Source: CAYULW01 sp964445815 (GTDB lineage: Bacteria; Bacteroidota; Bacteroidia; Flavobacteriales_E; Vicingaceae). Taken from it: a stretch of 64,000 nucleotides of DNA. The stretch lies in assembly GCA_964445815.1 (NCBI GenBank), contig CAYULW010000001.1:434001-498000 (forward strand), read 5' to 3'. Positions within the stretch are counted from its first letter, which is position 1. Each line of letters opens with the position of its first letter. Of this stretch, positions 8,470-16,723 are shown one piece after another. The position numbers were made by a program, and so were the translations under genes. A model generated the notes under the pieces. It was not told where the DNA came from. It made no database searches and was given only the letters and a program-made list of their open reading frames with translations.

Positions 8470-9053
8470 AGGCCGTTTTGTTTCTAGTACTCGTTCTCTT
8501 TATGTGTTTTGTTCAATTAGATGCACAAGTGCCCGGTGACTTTGACTATACTTTCCATCATCTTGATTCGGCAAAAGCTAACCCTGAATGGGTCTATCGA
8601 CTCGATTTGTCTAAACAAAAGTTGAGAGAAATTCCACCTGCTGTTTTTAATTTCCCCAATTTGGAGTATTTGAATCTCTCCAAAAATAGAATCTCTTTGA
8701 TTCCTTCTCAAATCTCAAAACTCGGAGAGTTGAAGCAACTGGATTTATCCAAAAATCAAATCTCTATTTTGCCTCCCAAATTGGGAATGCTTTTAAGCTT
8801 GGAAAAGTTATTGCTAAGTAAAAATACAATTGAATCGATACCCGATGAAATTGGAAGATTACAACAATTAGAACATTTAGATCTCTGGCAAAATGAGCTA
8901 CGTCAATTTTCGGATAGCCTTGGCAATTGTGCTTCATTAAGAATATTAGACCTAAGAGGAATGATTATTTCAGATGCCGATCAATTGCGATTAGCAAAAT
9001 TGCTTCCCGAAACGACCATCCATTTCTCTAATGCTTGCGATTGTAAAAATTAA
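8466..9053 (+). CDS. Secreted leucine-rich-repeat protein
   Basis: A 195-residue protein with a signal peptide (about 1-20, ending LDAQ) and five or so 23-residue leucine-rich repeats of the LxxLxLSxNxIxxLPxxI type between residues 45 and 165 (for example YLNLSKNRISLIPSQI and QLDLSKNQISILPPKL). A cysteine pair closes the C-terminus (ACDCKN). Probably a periplasmic or surface binding protein; its ligand is unknown. It is translationally coupled to ribF by ATGA, although a functional link with flavin synthesis is not evident. Its stop codon overlaps that of the convergent TonB-dependent receptor gene by bases 9051-9052. Confidence 0.8.
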   Translation: MKAVLFLVLVLFMCFVQLDAQVPGDFDYTFHHLDSAKANPEWVYRLDLSKQKLREIPPAVFNFPNLEYLNLSKNRISLIPSQISKLGELKQLDLSKNQISILPPKLGMLLSLEKLLLSKNTIESIPDEIGRLQQLEHLDLWQNELRQFSDSLGNCASLRILDLRGMIISDADQLRLAKLLPETTIHFSNACDCKN

Positions 9054-11488
9054 AAGCGCAGATTAAGTCCCACCAAATAGTTTCTTGTGGCTTGAGGGTA
9101 AAGAAAATTCTCGGTAATAATACCTTTGTATGTATAGGAGTATGTGTAGCCATTAGCACTATACTCTGCATTAAATGCATTGTTAATTCGCCCTAGAATT
9201 CTTACTTCTTCAAATAGCTTGGATTTGATTTTATATTCTAACCTCAGATCGGACACAAAGTAGGCATCTAACTTTTTGTATTCTCTTTCTGCATTGTCCA
9301 GGTACTGCTTGCCAACATATCTCGATTGTAAACCAACCTCAATCTGTTTTGTCGGATTAAGGATTAACTCACCATTTGCAATAATATCTGGAGAAAAAGC
9401 AATTCTAGTATCTGCACGTCTAAAAGTTGTAATAAAGTCCCCATTTGCATCCTCATATTGGAATGACTCTTCAAAATCGATGATTCTGTTTTGACTGTAA
9501 GTGAAGTTAAGTTGATATTGTATATACTTGGTAAAAGCATAGGCTGCAGATAATTCTACACCTCTTCTAAAACTTTTACCTGTATTTTGGCGAATTGGTG
9601 CACCTACGTCATCTAACTCCCCTGTATTGATCAATTGGTTTTTGTAATCCATCAAATAAAAGTTAATGCCCCAATAGTAGTTTTCCTTATTGGTATTTAC
9701 ACCCAGCTCAATATTGGTCATTTGTTCAGCTTTGTTGGCTAACTCTCCTTGATCAATTATATCAGATCTAGTAGGCTCTCTGTTTCCAATGGCTGCCAGA
9801 AATGAAGCAGAGGTGGAGTTATTTATCTTATAGTTGGCACCAATTTTTGGATTAAAAAAACTAAAGTCAGTATCAATGTCAATTGTATTCTGATCATTAT
9901 CAGTACCTGCAGCTTCATAGTTAATGTAACGGTATTGTAAGTCAACAAATAAGTTGAGTTTCTCAGTTGCCTGATATTTTGTTTTGAGGTAAGTGTTAGC
10001 GTCTATTTTCTCACCAGAATTAAAGTAATAAGGTCTTCCGGGAAAACTACTTGAAGCAAATCTTGCCCAGATGACTTCTCCAAAATGATCCCCTTCATAA
10101 CGATTAGCACCTCCCCCCAAATTAAACTTTAACTTTTTATTGGCTTCATGCAATATAGAATAGGTGAAACCGTAAAAATGGTTATCTAGCCATCGTCGTC
10201 TAATCAAGTCAGTTGATCTTATCGTATCCGAACCAAGTCGAATTGGAGGAATTCTATAATCGATCAAATCTTGATTTAAACGATGCTCTTCGTAATAGCC
10301 TTTTCCTCGAGTATAGTGAAGTGAGAGGTTGGCGGTAGTTTTGATATTGAACTCATGTGAAAAATGAAGTTGATAATGGTATTGTTCATAATTGTCAACT
10401 TGGTTGTCATACAAGTAGTGATTATATCGCCGATCGGAGTTGCGCAAGTTATTAGCTATTGGGTGAGGATATCCCTCATTAGAGATATGAGTTTCTAATG
10501 CCTCAATGTCATTATTAACTCTAGCCTCAGGTGTGCCATACCACGATTGATATGTGATTTCTTTTCCTCCAAATGACAAGGCTTTAATGATTGTTTTCTC
10601 TCCGACATAAGAACCGGAGATATAGTACGAACTGAGGTCTGAGCTTGCTCTGTCAATATATCCATCCGAATGAATAGATGATAGTCTGGCTTCAAAGTTG
10701 AAGTGATTATTGATTAAGCCGCTTCCTGCCATAGCGGTGTGTTTACGGGTATTAAAAGAACCAAACGAATTGTTGATTTCACCGAACGCCTTTTGCTTAA
10801 AATTTGAGGTTTGGAGATTGATAGACGCTCCAAAAGCACCCGCACCATTGGTAGAAGTACCAAGTCCTCTTTGAATCTCAATATTCTCTAAAGAGGATGT
10901 TAAGTCGGGCATATTTACCCAAAAAACACCATGTGACTCAGAATCATTGATGGGGATACCATTTACAGTTACATTTATTCTGCTGGGATCGCTCCCTCTT
11001 ATTCTTATTCCCGTGTAACCGATACCTGCTCCGGCATCTGATGTAGATACGACAGAAGGACTTTGTTGCAATAGAAACGGAATGTCTTGTCCCAGATTAT
11101 TTTCTACAAGTTCTTCCTTTGAAACAATTGTTGAAGTAGAAGGACTTTCGTTGCCGGCTCTGGTAGATTGAACAATGACCTCATCAGTATGATAAGAGAG
11201 TCGTTGCAAATAAATCACAACATCTTGGTTCTTGCTCAAATCAATGGATAGAGTGTCGGTTTGATAACCAATGTAAGAAATAATGAGTCGAATATTTTGA
11301 CTCCGTATGTGAGTAAAACTAAATTCACCTTCGGCATCGGTATAAGCACCGTAGAATGAATGGTCAATTAATACATTCGCTCCCGTTAGAGGAACGTTCG
11401 ATGTTTTATCAAATACTTTCCCGTCCAATTGGTTTTGTGCAAAAACACATAGAGGCATGAGATAGAATATAAATAGCAGCTTTTTCAT
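9050..11488 (-). CDS. TonB-dependent outer-membrane receptor under TPP riboswitch control (probable thiamine receptor)
   Basis: An 812-residue outer-membrane receptor: signal peptide (1-17), carboxypeptidase-regulatory-like beta-sandwich (about 20-105, LDGKVFDKTSNVPLTGANV), plug domain (about 115-225, with IRIRGSDPSRINVTVNGIPIND), then a 22-strand-type barrel ending in the aromatic C-terminus LVGLNLRF. The TPP riboswitch in its leader indicates the cargo is thiamine or a precursor. It uses energy from TonB-ExbBD, which is not in the window. The neighbouring upstream genes encode a PnuC-family inner-membrane transporter and a P-loop kinase, completing a plausible import path. Cargo is inferred from the riboswitch, not from the receptor sequence. 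Confidence 0.9.
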   Translation of the reverse strand: MKKLLFIFYLMPLCVFAQNQLDGKVFDKTSNVPLTGANVLIDHSFYGAYTDAEGEFSFTHIRSQNIRLIISYIGYQTDTLSIDLSKNQDVVIYLQRLSYHTDEVIVQSTRAGNESPSTSTIVSKEELVENNLGQDIPFLLQQSPSVVSTSDAGAGIGYTGIRIRGSDPSRINVTVNGIPINDSESHGVFWVNMPDLTSSLENIEIQRGLGTSTNGAGAFGASINLQTSNFKQKAFGEINNSFGSFNTRKHTAMAGSGLINNHFNFEARLSSIHSDGYIDRASSDLSSYYISGSYVGEKTIIKALSFGGKEITYQSWYGTPEARVNNDIEALETHISNEGYPHPIANNLRNSDRRYNHYLYDNQVDNYEQYHYQLHFSHEFNIKTTANLSLHYTRGKGYYEEHRLNQDLIDYRIPPIRLGSDTIRSTDLIRRRWLDNHFYGFTYSILHEANKKLKFNLGGGANRYEGDHFGEVIWARFASSSFPGRPYYFNSGEKIDANTYLKTKYQATEKLNLFVDLQYRYINYEAAGTDNDQNTIDIDTDFSFFNPKIGANYKINNSTSASFLAAIGNREPTRSDIIDQGELANKAEQMTNIELGVNTNKENYYWGINFYLMDYKNQLINTGELDDVGAPIRQNTGKSFRRGVELSAAYAFTKYIQYQLNFTYSQNRIIDFEESFQYEDANGDFITTFRRADTRIAFSPDIIANGELILNPTKQIEVGLQSRYVGKQYLDNAEREYKKLDAYFVSDLRLEYKIKSKLFEEVRILGRINNAFNAEYSANGYTYSYTYKGIITENFLYPQATRNYLVGLNLRF

Positions 11489-11551
11489 TACAAATAGTAA
11501 TCAATGTAAATTGCAGAAAAACTGAGGCTATTTTTCCTTAAAATCTTATTT

Positions 11552-11641
11552 ATCCTCCCTGCGCCCGCATTACCGGTATCAGGTTCAAAGGGTATAATCT
11601 CAGCCTTTATTTCATACCGAAATCGGTAAAGGCACCCCAAA
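11552..11641 (-). promoter_or_regulatory. TPP riboswitch (THI element)
   Basis: Read on the minus strand this leader contains the diagnostic TPP-aptamer elements in order: GGGGTGCC, GGCTGAGA, ACCCTTTGAACCTGATACC, GGTAATGC and GCAGGGA. It begins about 6 bases after the predicted transcription start and ends about 63 bases before the receptor's ATG. No clear terminator stem is seen between aptamer and ATG, so control is probably at translation initiation. Binding of thiamine pyrophosphate would repress the receptor. Confidence 0.95.
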
Positions 11642-11650
11642 GAGACTTTG

Positions 11651-11679
11651 CAAATTTATAAACTAAAATGACTTTTCAA
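11651..11679 (-). promoter_or_regulatory. Promoter of the riboswitch-receptor transcript
   Basis: On the minus strand TTG (11679-11677) is followed after 18 bases by TAAATTTG (11658-11651), a good match to the Bacteroidota -33/-7 pair. It overlaps the last codons of the upstream kinase gene and places the start of transcription just ahead of the TPP aptamer, so the receptor has its own promoter separate from the PnuC/kinase operon. Confidence 0.65.
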
Positions 11680-12180
11680 TAGGTTGAAAGCATTTTTAAA
11701 TCTGGAAGTGTCATTGCCTTCTATAACTCCAATGAAATATGCGCTATTTCTCAGGTGATTATGAAAGGCATTAAAAATTCGATTTCTTTTGCCGACCTCA
11801 GGGCTTTCCCTTAATTCGTCAGGTTCATATTCCAAGTCAGGAGAAGTAAGTAAATAGTAGCATGCCGGTTCTTCAAGTGTTAGTTGACGGAGTGAATTTG
11901 AGACTTGTCCGTATTTAATTTCTGACCATATCAAAATATCAAGAATACTTGTATCCACTATTATGAAATCAGGTGATGCAGATAGTTCATTATTCAGGAT
12001 TTTTAGATACAATTCTCCAATTTTGACCAAATCAGTCTTCTTGTAATCCTTTCCTATTTCTTTAAGGTATGGTCTTGACTGTTCTTCAATTAAAGGTGCT
12101 TTTAGCCTTGAGGCTAACTGAATAGCTAAGGTTGTCTTTCCGCTTGATTCCGGCCCTGAAATTGAAATGATCTTACTCAT
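11656..12180 (-). CDS. NadR-like P-loop kinase (AAA_28), possible thiamine kinase
   Basis: A 174-residue P-loop protein related to the ribosylnicotinamide-kinase domain of NadR. Walker A is GPESSGKTT near the N-terminus; FIIVDTSILD and the RESPEVGKRNRIF segment resemble the NadR nucleoside-binding part. The start MSKIISISG at 12180 is preferred over an upstream ATG at 12201 because it gives an ATGA overlap with the pnuC-like gene. Known PnuC-type transporters work by facilitated diffusion with trapping by a partner kinase, and this is that arrangement. Because the next gene is a TPP-riboswitch receptor, thiamine is a likelier substrate than nicotinamide riboside (inference). Confidence 0.7.
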   Translation of the reverse strand: MSKIISISGPESSGKTTLAIQLASRLKAPLIEEQSRPYLKEIGKDYKKTDLVKIGELYLKILNNELSASPDFIIVDTSILDILIWSEIKYGQVSNSLRQLTLEEPACYYLLTSPDLEYEPDELRESPEVGKRNRIFNAFHNHLRNSAYFIGVIEGNDTSRFKNAFNLLKSHFSL

Positions 12181-12734
12181 ATTATTGCCTTCTTTTTCCA
12201 TGAAGAAAAACCATAAATGGCGAGAACGGTATAAATGATAAATAGACCTGCGGTAAGCGTTAAGCCTTTTACAAAATACATGTACGTGGCAACACTATCA
12301 ATTGCGATCCAGAATAGCCAGTTTTCAATTTGTCGTTTGATTAACATCCATGAAGCAATTAAAGAAAAGACTGTGGTGAAAGCATCTAAATAGGGGAGTT
12401 CCGCATTAGAAAAGCGCTCGGCAAAATGAGCGAGTGAGAAGGTCAAAATTAAACCGATTCCGATAAATAAGATTAGTACATTTTTATTGGCTTTTGTGAC
12501 AAACTCTTCTTCTGTTTTTTTGGTTCCCCAATTTAACCATCCGGCTATCGAAACAATCACATAGAACAAATTGATAAGAGCGTCAAAATAAAAGTGCAGG
12601 TTTAGGCAGATGTATATGTATATAGCTGAAGAGATAAAACCAAATATAAAACAACTCCGATTTGCTTTTGCAGCTAATATGACATAAAATAAAGCAGTAA
12701 GAACTGCGATGATCTCAACTGGAGAGTCAAGCAT
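12177..12734 (-). CDS. PnuC-family vitamin transporter (possibly PnuT, thiamine)
   Basis: A 185-residue integral membrane protein of about seven helices, with the family segments VLAAKANRSCFIFGF-like, YFDALINLFYVIVSIAGWLNWG and the C-terminal FIIYTVLAIYGFSSWKK. PnuC relatives import nicotinamide riboside; the PnuT branch imports thiamine and is commonly linked to TPP-regulated receptors in Bacteroidota. It overlaps the upstream GGGP synthase gene by 8 bases and the downstream kinase gene by ATGA. The thiamine assignment rests on the downstream TPP riboswitch; the sequence alone gives only the family. Confidence 0.85.
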   Translation of the reverse strand: MLDSPVEIIAVLTALFYVILAAKANRSCFIFGFISSAIYIYICLNLHFYFDALINLFYVIVSIAGWLNWGTKKTEEEFVTKANKNVLILFIGIGLILTFSLAHFAERFSNAELPYLDAFTTVFSLIASWMLIKRQIENWLFWIAIDSVATYMYFVKGLTLTAGLFIIYTVLAIYGFSSWKKKAII

Positions 12735-13491
12735 TAACTTGTTTTAGATAAGCTCCTAAATCAATTGAAAATGACTCACCTTCTTCAAAAGCATTTCCAA
12801 TAACAATAATATCAGCCCCTGCTTCAAAGGCATTTTTAGCTTTTTCTAAAGAATTGATTCCTCCGCCTATGATAATTGGAATATCAATGTATTCTTTTAC
12901 TTTTTTAATCATATTGGCCGGAACAGGATATTGGGCACCACTGCCACCATCCAAATAAACCAATTTCATACCCATGTATTGACCGGCAAGAGCAGTACAA
13001 GCCGCAATTTCAGACTTATCAGATGGAATAGGTGTGGAATTACTCATGTAGCTTGCTGTAGTTTGAACTCCGGAATCAATTAACAGATAAGCAGTAGAAA
13101 GGATTTCTATATTTAATTTTCTCAAATAAGGTGCTGCAACAACTTGTTGCCCAATAAGCATCTCAGGGTTACGGCTTGAAAGTAGTGAAAGAAATAAAAG
13201 GCCATCAGCAGATGAACTTAGTTGAGAAGAACTGCCCGGAAATATAATCACAGGGAGTTGGGTGTGATTTTTCAAATGGCAAATACTTGTCTCTAGGTCT
13301 CCATCAGTTAACAAGCTGCCTCCGACAAAAAAATAATGAGCACCAATAGCTTCAGCTTTTGTACAGAGTTGCTTCAAATGCTCTTCACTCGCATTGTCAG
13401 GGTCAATGAGAATAGCGAGTTGCTTCACGCCTTTTGAAGACCGATCTGATATGTTATTTAAAATCGTTTGATCCACTTTAATTGCACGCAC
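12727..13491 (-). CDS. Geranylgeranylglyceryl phosphate synthase family protein
   Basis: A 254-residue TIM-barrel prenyltransferase of the GGGPS/PcrB family, joining a polyprenyl diphosphate to sn-glycerol-1-phosphate. Visible motifs are AILIDPDN (substrate/Mg site), FVGGS, VYLDGGSGAQYPVP and the phosphate-binding IIIGGGINSLEKA with ADIIVIGNAFEEG. In archaea this starts ether-lipid synthesis; many Bacteroidota have it for a purpose not well defined. No glycerol-1-phosphate dehydrogenase is in the window. It sits 4 bases after a phosphopantetheinyl transferase gene, an order I recall from other flavobacteria. Confidence 0.92.
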   Translation of the reverse strand: MRAIKVDQTILNNISDRSSKGVKQLAILIDPDNASEEHLKQLCTKAEAIGAHYFFVGGSLLTDGDLETSICHLKNHTQLPVIIFPGSSSQLSSSADGLLFLSLLSSRNPEMLIGQQVVAAPYLRKLNIEILSTAYLLIDSGVQTTASYMSNSTPIPSDKSEIAACTALAGQYMGMKLVYLDGGSGAQYPVPANMIKKVKEYIDIPIIIGGGINSLEKAKNAFEAGADIIVIGNAFEEGESFSIDLGAYLKQVNA

Positions 13492-13495
13492 AATA

Positions 13496-14125
13496 TTAAG
13501 AATTCACAATGTAAGCCAATGAATAATTATCAACCAAATCAAACTCAAGATGGAAAATAGCATTGTAAAATTGATGGTGAACTTTGCAGGTGGCAGTCTT
13601 TGAATTCAGATCAAACTTCAGAATATCGATATTATCCTTTAAAAAAATATCATTAATGCCATACGCCTTGAAAGCTGCTTCTTTTATTGACCAGTATAAT
13701 GTTAAAAGTGCAATGTCTTCAGTATTTAACATAATTATTTCTTCGTCGGAAAGGAACTTATTCTTTATTCGATCCACTTTTGGAGTTAGCTTTTGGATAT
13801 CAATTCCAACGGGTTCTTCTTCTTTAAAATAGATGGCCACCTTTTCAAAAGAGTGAGATAAGGATAAGGCATGGTTAGATCCAACCAAGAAAGGTCTGTC
13901 TTGATCATTATAGGTGATATCTACAGACCGCTTAAAATAGTCAATAAGCAATGCTCTGATACTTAACCATTCTACTTTCCTTTTTTCATTTGTAATGGCT
14001 TTATATCTGTCTAAATTACAAGCATGTTCTTGAACTTTTGCAAACAATTCTTGAGTTCGATCGTATTGAACATCATGAAGGAGAATTTTTGAAGTATCAG
14101 ACGGCTGAATTACTGTAAAGTCCAT
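13496..14125 (-). CDS. 4'-phosphopantetheinyl transferase (Sfp/AcpT type)
   Basis: A 209-residue enzyme that moves phosphopantetheine from CoA onto carrier proteins. The magnesium- and CoA-binding motifs are present: GIDIQKL (the GxD motif) and WSIKEAAFKAYG (the WxxKEA motif), with SLSHSFEKVAIYF before them. First gene of the minus-strand operon PPTase-GGGPS-PnuC-kinase, diverging from ahcY. Probably the organism's housekeeping carrier-protein activator, as no AcpS is seen here. Confidence 0.92.
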   Translation of the reverse strand: MDFTVIQPSDTSKILLHDVQYDRTQELFAKVQEHACNLDRYKAITNEKRKVEWLSIRALLIDYFKRSVDITYNDQDRPFLVGSNHALSLSHSFEKVAIYFKEEEPVGIDIQKLTPKVDRIKNKFLSDEEIIMLNTEDIALLTLYWSIKEAAFKAYGINDIFLKDNIDILKFDLNSKTATCKVHHQFYNAIFHLEFDLVDNYSLAYIVNS

Positions 14126-14160
14126 ATGCGATTAATGATTGATTCCTCCTTTATTATTGG

Positions 14161-14168
14161 TAAATTTG
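14161..14168 (+). promoter_or_regulatory. -7 box for ahcY
   Basis: TAAATTTG followed by C, an exact Bacteroidota -7 element, with a TTGA about 20-22 bases upstream. It falls inside the longer possible reading frame that begins at 14126, which supports the shorter ahcY start at 14195. Confidence 0.6.
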
Positions 14169-14194
14169 CCGTCCCAAAATTAAAATTAAATAAA

Positions 14195-15511
14195 ATGAGT
14201 ACAACGTCTGTTGAATACTTACCTTACAAAGTAAAAGACATCTCACTTGCAGAGTGGGGTAGAAGAGAAATTGAATTGGCTGAAGCGGAAATGCCAGGTT
14301 TAATGTCGCTAAGAGAAGAATATGGAAGTTCTAAGCCATTAAGTGGAGCGAGAATTGCGGGATGCTTGCACATGACTATCCAAACGGCAGTATTAATTGA
14401 AACTTTAGTTGAATTGGGAGCTGATGTTACTTGGTCTTCTTGTAATATTTTCTCCACTCAAGATCACGCTGCTGCTGCAATTGCTGCTGCGGGTATACCT
14501 GTTTATGCTTGGAAAGGCATGACTGAAGAAGAATTTGACTGGTGTATAGAGCAAACCCTTTTCTTTGGAAAAGATAGACAGCCATTAAACATGATCTTGG
14601 ATGATGGTGGTGATTTAACTAATATGGTGTTTGACAGATACCCTGAATTGGTTGATGGTATAAAGGGCCTTTCTGAAGAAACAACAACAGGTGTTCATAG
14701 ATTATACGAAAGAGAGAAGAATGGGACTTTGGTCTTACCAGCTATTAATGTTAATGACTCGGTTACTAAATCGAAATTCGATAACAAGTATGGTTGTAAA
14801 GAATCATTGGTTGATTCTATAAGAAGAGCAACCGATGTGATGATTGCAGGTAAAGTGGCAGTGGTTGCCGGATACGGAGATGTAGGTAAAGGCTCAGCTT
14901 TATCATTGAGAGGAGCCGGAGCAAGAGTAATTGTCACTGAGATTGACCCGATTTGTGCTTTACAAGCTGCAATGGATGGTTTTGAAGTGAAAAAGATGGT
15001 CAACGCTATTCCTGAAGTAGATATTGTTGTTACAGCAACGGGAAATAAGGACATTGTAAAGCCTGAGCATTTTAAGGCCATGAAAGACAAAACAATCGTT
15101 TGTAATATTGGCCATTTTGACAATGAAATAGATGTAGCTTTCTTAGAGGATAACTACGGAAACACTAAAGTAGAGATTAAACCACAAGTAGATAAGTATA
15201 CTGTAGATGGTAACGATATTATCTTATTGGCTCAAGGAAGATTGGTCAACCTTGGTTGCGCTACTGGACATCCCTCTTTTGTAATGTCGAACTCTTTTAC
15301 AAATCAGACTTTAGCACAATTGGAACTTTGGACCAATAGCGCTAATTATGAGAATAAAGTTTATATGCTTCCAAAGCATTTAGATGAAAAGGTAGCGAAG
15401 TTACATTTGGCTAAAATCGGTGTTGAATTGGAAGAACTAAGTAAAGATCAGGCAGATTATATAGGAGTAACCGTAGAAGGACCCTATAAACCTGAATACT
15501 ATAGATATTAA
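14195..15511 (+). CDS. ahcY: Adenosylhomocysteinase
   Basis: Hydrolyses S-adenosylhomocysteine to adenosine and homocysteine, clearing the product of SAM-dependent methylation. The 438-residue enzyme has the substrate segment GCLHMTIQTAVLIETL, the NAD-binding GYGDVGKGSA loop, KSKFDNKYGC, and the C-terminal KPEYYRY that reaches into the partner's cofactor site. The start MSTTSVEYLPYKV was chosen over an ATG 69 bases upstream because the extension is unlike the family and contains the promoter. A strong terminator follows. Partner in the methyl cycle of metK at the window start. Confidence 0.97.
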   Translation: MSTTSVEYLPYKVKDISLAEWGRREIELAEAEMPGLMSLREEYGSSKPLSGARIAGCLHMTIQTAVLIETLVELGADVTWSSCNIFSTQDHAAAAIAAAGIPVYAWKGMTEEEFDWCIEQTLFFGKDRQPLNMILDDGGDLTNMVFDRYPELVDGIKGLSEETTTGVHRLYEREKNGTLVLPAINVNDSVTKSKFDNKYGCKESLVDSIRRATDVMIAGKVAVVAGYGDVGKGSALSLRGAGARVIVTEIDPICALQAAMDGFEVKKMVNAIPEVDIVVTATGNKDIVKPEHFKAMKDKTIVCNIGHFDNEIDVAFLEDNYGNTKVEIKPQVDKYTVDGNDIILLAQGRLVNLGCATGHPSFVMSNSFTNQTLAQLELWTNSANYENKVYMLPKHLDEKVAKLHLAKIGVELEELSKDQADYIGVTVEGPYKPEYYRY

Positions 15512-15526
15512 TCTGTTAAGACGATC

Positions 15527-15557
15527 AAAAAGGAGTTGAATTTCAACTCCTTTTTTT
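15527..15557 (+). terminator. Intrinsic terminator of ahcY
   Basis: Hairpin AAAAAGGAGTTGAA / TTCAACTCCTTTTT around one base, followed by more T. It begins 15 bases after the ahcY stop. Confidence 0.88.
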
Positions 15558-15631
15558 ATGCCTTGATTTAAACCATCAATTCTTCCATTAGATTTTGAAA
15601 TTCGACTACTTTTATAAAATAATTTAAAGCC

Positions 15632-16288
15632 ATGTCAAGAGTTAGAATTATTAACGAAGCTAACCATAGTGTTTTCAATCAGTTTTTAACAGAGATTAGG
15701 GATCATAAAATTCAAAAAGATCGAATGAGGTTTCGCAGGAATCTTGAAAGGTGTGGAGAAGTGTTTGCCTATGAACTCTCAAAAGAGTTTAGTTATCAGA
15801 AATCTGAAATCACAACTCCATTGGGAGTAGCTGAAGAGAATGTATTTGATGAGCAGCCTGTTTTAATTACAATTTTAAGAGCCGGTTTACCTCTTCATCA
15901 GGGCTTGTTGAACTATTTTGATCAGGCTGATAATGGATATATCTCGGCCTATCGAAAACATCACAAAGATGGTAGCTTTGATATAGAATTGGAATATTTG
16001 GCCTGTCCGTCATTAGAAGGCAGAACGGTAATCTTATCTGATCCAATGTTAGCAACAGGATCTTCTATGGTATTATCATATCAGGCGATATTGGCAAAGG
16101 GTAGGCCTAAACATTGCCATTTGGTGTCTCTAATAGGAAGTTCCGAAGGCCTGGAATACACAAAAAAACATACCCCTGAAAATGTGACCATCTGGTTAGG
16201 TGCCTTGGATCAGGAAATGACGGCTCAATCCTATATTGTACCGGGCTTGGGTGATGCAGGAGATCTGGCATTTGGTACAAAAGAGTAA
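15632..16288 (+). CDS. upp: Uracil phosphoribosyltransferase
   Basis: Salvages uracil to UMP using PRPP. The 218-residue product has the PRPP-binding loop SDPMLATGSSMV, the flexible LRAGLPLHQGLL segment and the uracil-binding C-terminal IVPGLGDAGDLAFGT. It opens a tight plus-strand run that continues through the ABM gene at 18818; only 3 bases separate it from the next gene, although the products look functionally unrelated. Confidence 0.96.
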   Translation: MSRVRIINEANHSVFNQFLTEIRDHKIQKDRMRFRRNLERCGEVFAYELSKEFSYQKSEITTPLGVAEENVFDEQPVLITILRAGLPLHQGLLNYFDQADNGYISAYRKHHKDGSFDIELEYLACPSLEGRTVILSDPMLATGSSMVLSYQAILAKGRPKHCHLVSLIGSSEGLEYTKKHTPENVTIWLGALDQEMTAQSYIVPGLGDAGDLAFGTKE

Positions 16289-16291
16289 TAG

Positions 16292-16723
16292 ATGGAGCAG
16301 GTCTGGGAAATAGCAGTTCTCATCCTATTTAGCGCTACTAAGTTTTTTCTTGCTCCTCCAGCTGCGGTATTAGCAGGATATAACTATTGGCAGAGTGTCC
16401 TCATCTGTGGCATTGGAGGAAGTTTTGGTTTTGTGTTCTTCTTTTTTACAGCATCATGGTTGGTGCGACTTTGGTCAAGACTCCGAAAAAAGAAAGCCAA
16501 ATTGTTTAGTCGAAAAAACAAACTTATTGTCAAAACAAGAGCTTCTTTTGGATTGTTAGGTATAGCATTGTTAACACCTTGTTTATTGAGTATCCCTTTA
16601 GGCGGAATATTGGCTGCAAATTATTATCGAAAAAACAAGTTAACAATTCCAATTTTTATCACTTTTGTTTGGCTTTGGGCATTTGTACTTACTTATGTCA
16701 CCTTATTTATTAAATTCACTTGA
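16292..16723 (+). CDS. Small integral membrane protein of unknown function
   Basis: A 143-residue hydrophobic protein with about four predicted membrane helices (roughly 5-27, 33-56, 88-110 and 118-140) and a very basic loop between helices two and three (RLRKKKAKLFSRKNK). I do not recognise the family. Glycine- and proline-containing helices (FFLAPPAAVLAGY, LLTPCLLSIPLGGILAA) are vaguely transporter-like. It lies between upp and a HAD phosphatase gene; its stop overlaps the TTG start of the latter (TTGA). Confidence 0.7.
   Translation: MEQVWEIAVLILFSATKFFLAPPAAVLAGYNYWQSVLICGIGGSFGFVFFFFTASWLVRLWSRLRKKKAKLFSRKNKLIVKTRASFGLLGIALLTPCLLSIPLGGILAANYYRKNKLTIPIFITFVWLWAFVLTYVTLFIKFT

Noticed and set aside
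14126..14194. Possible N-terminal extension of ahcY
   Set aside because: The extra residues do not match the family, and an exact -7 promoter box lies inside the extension.
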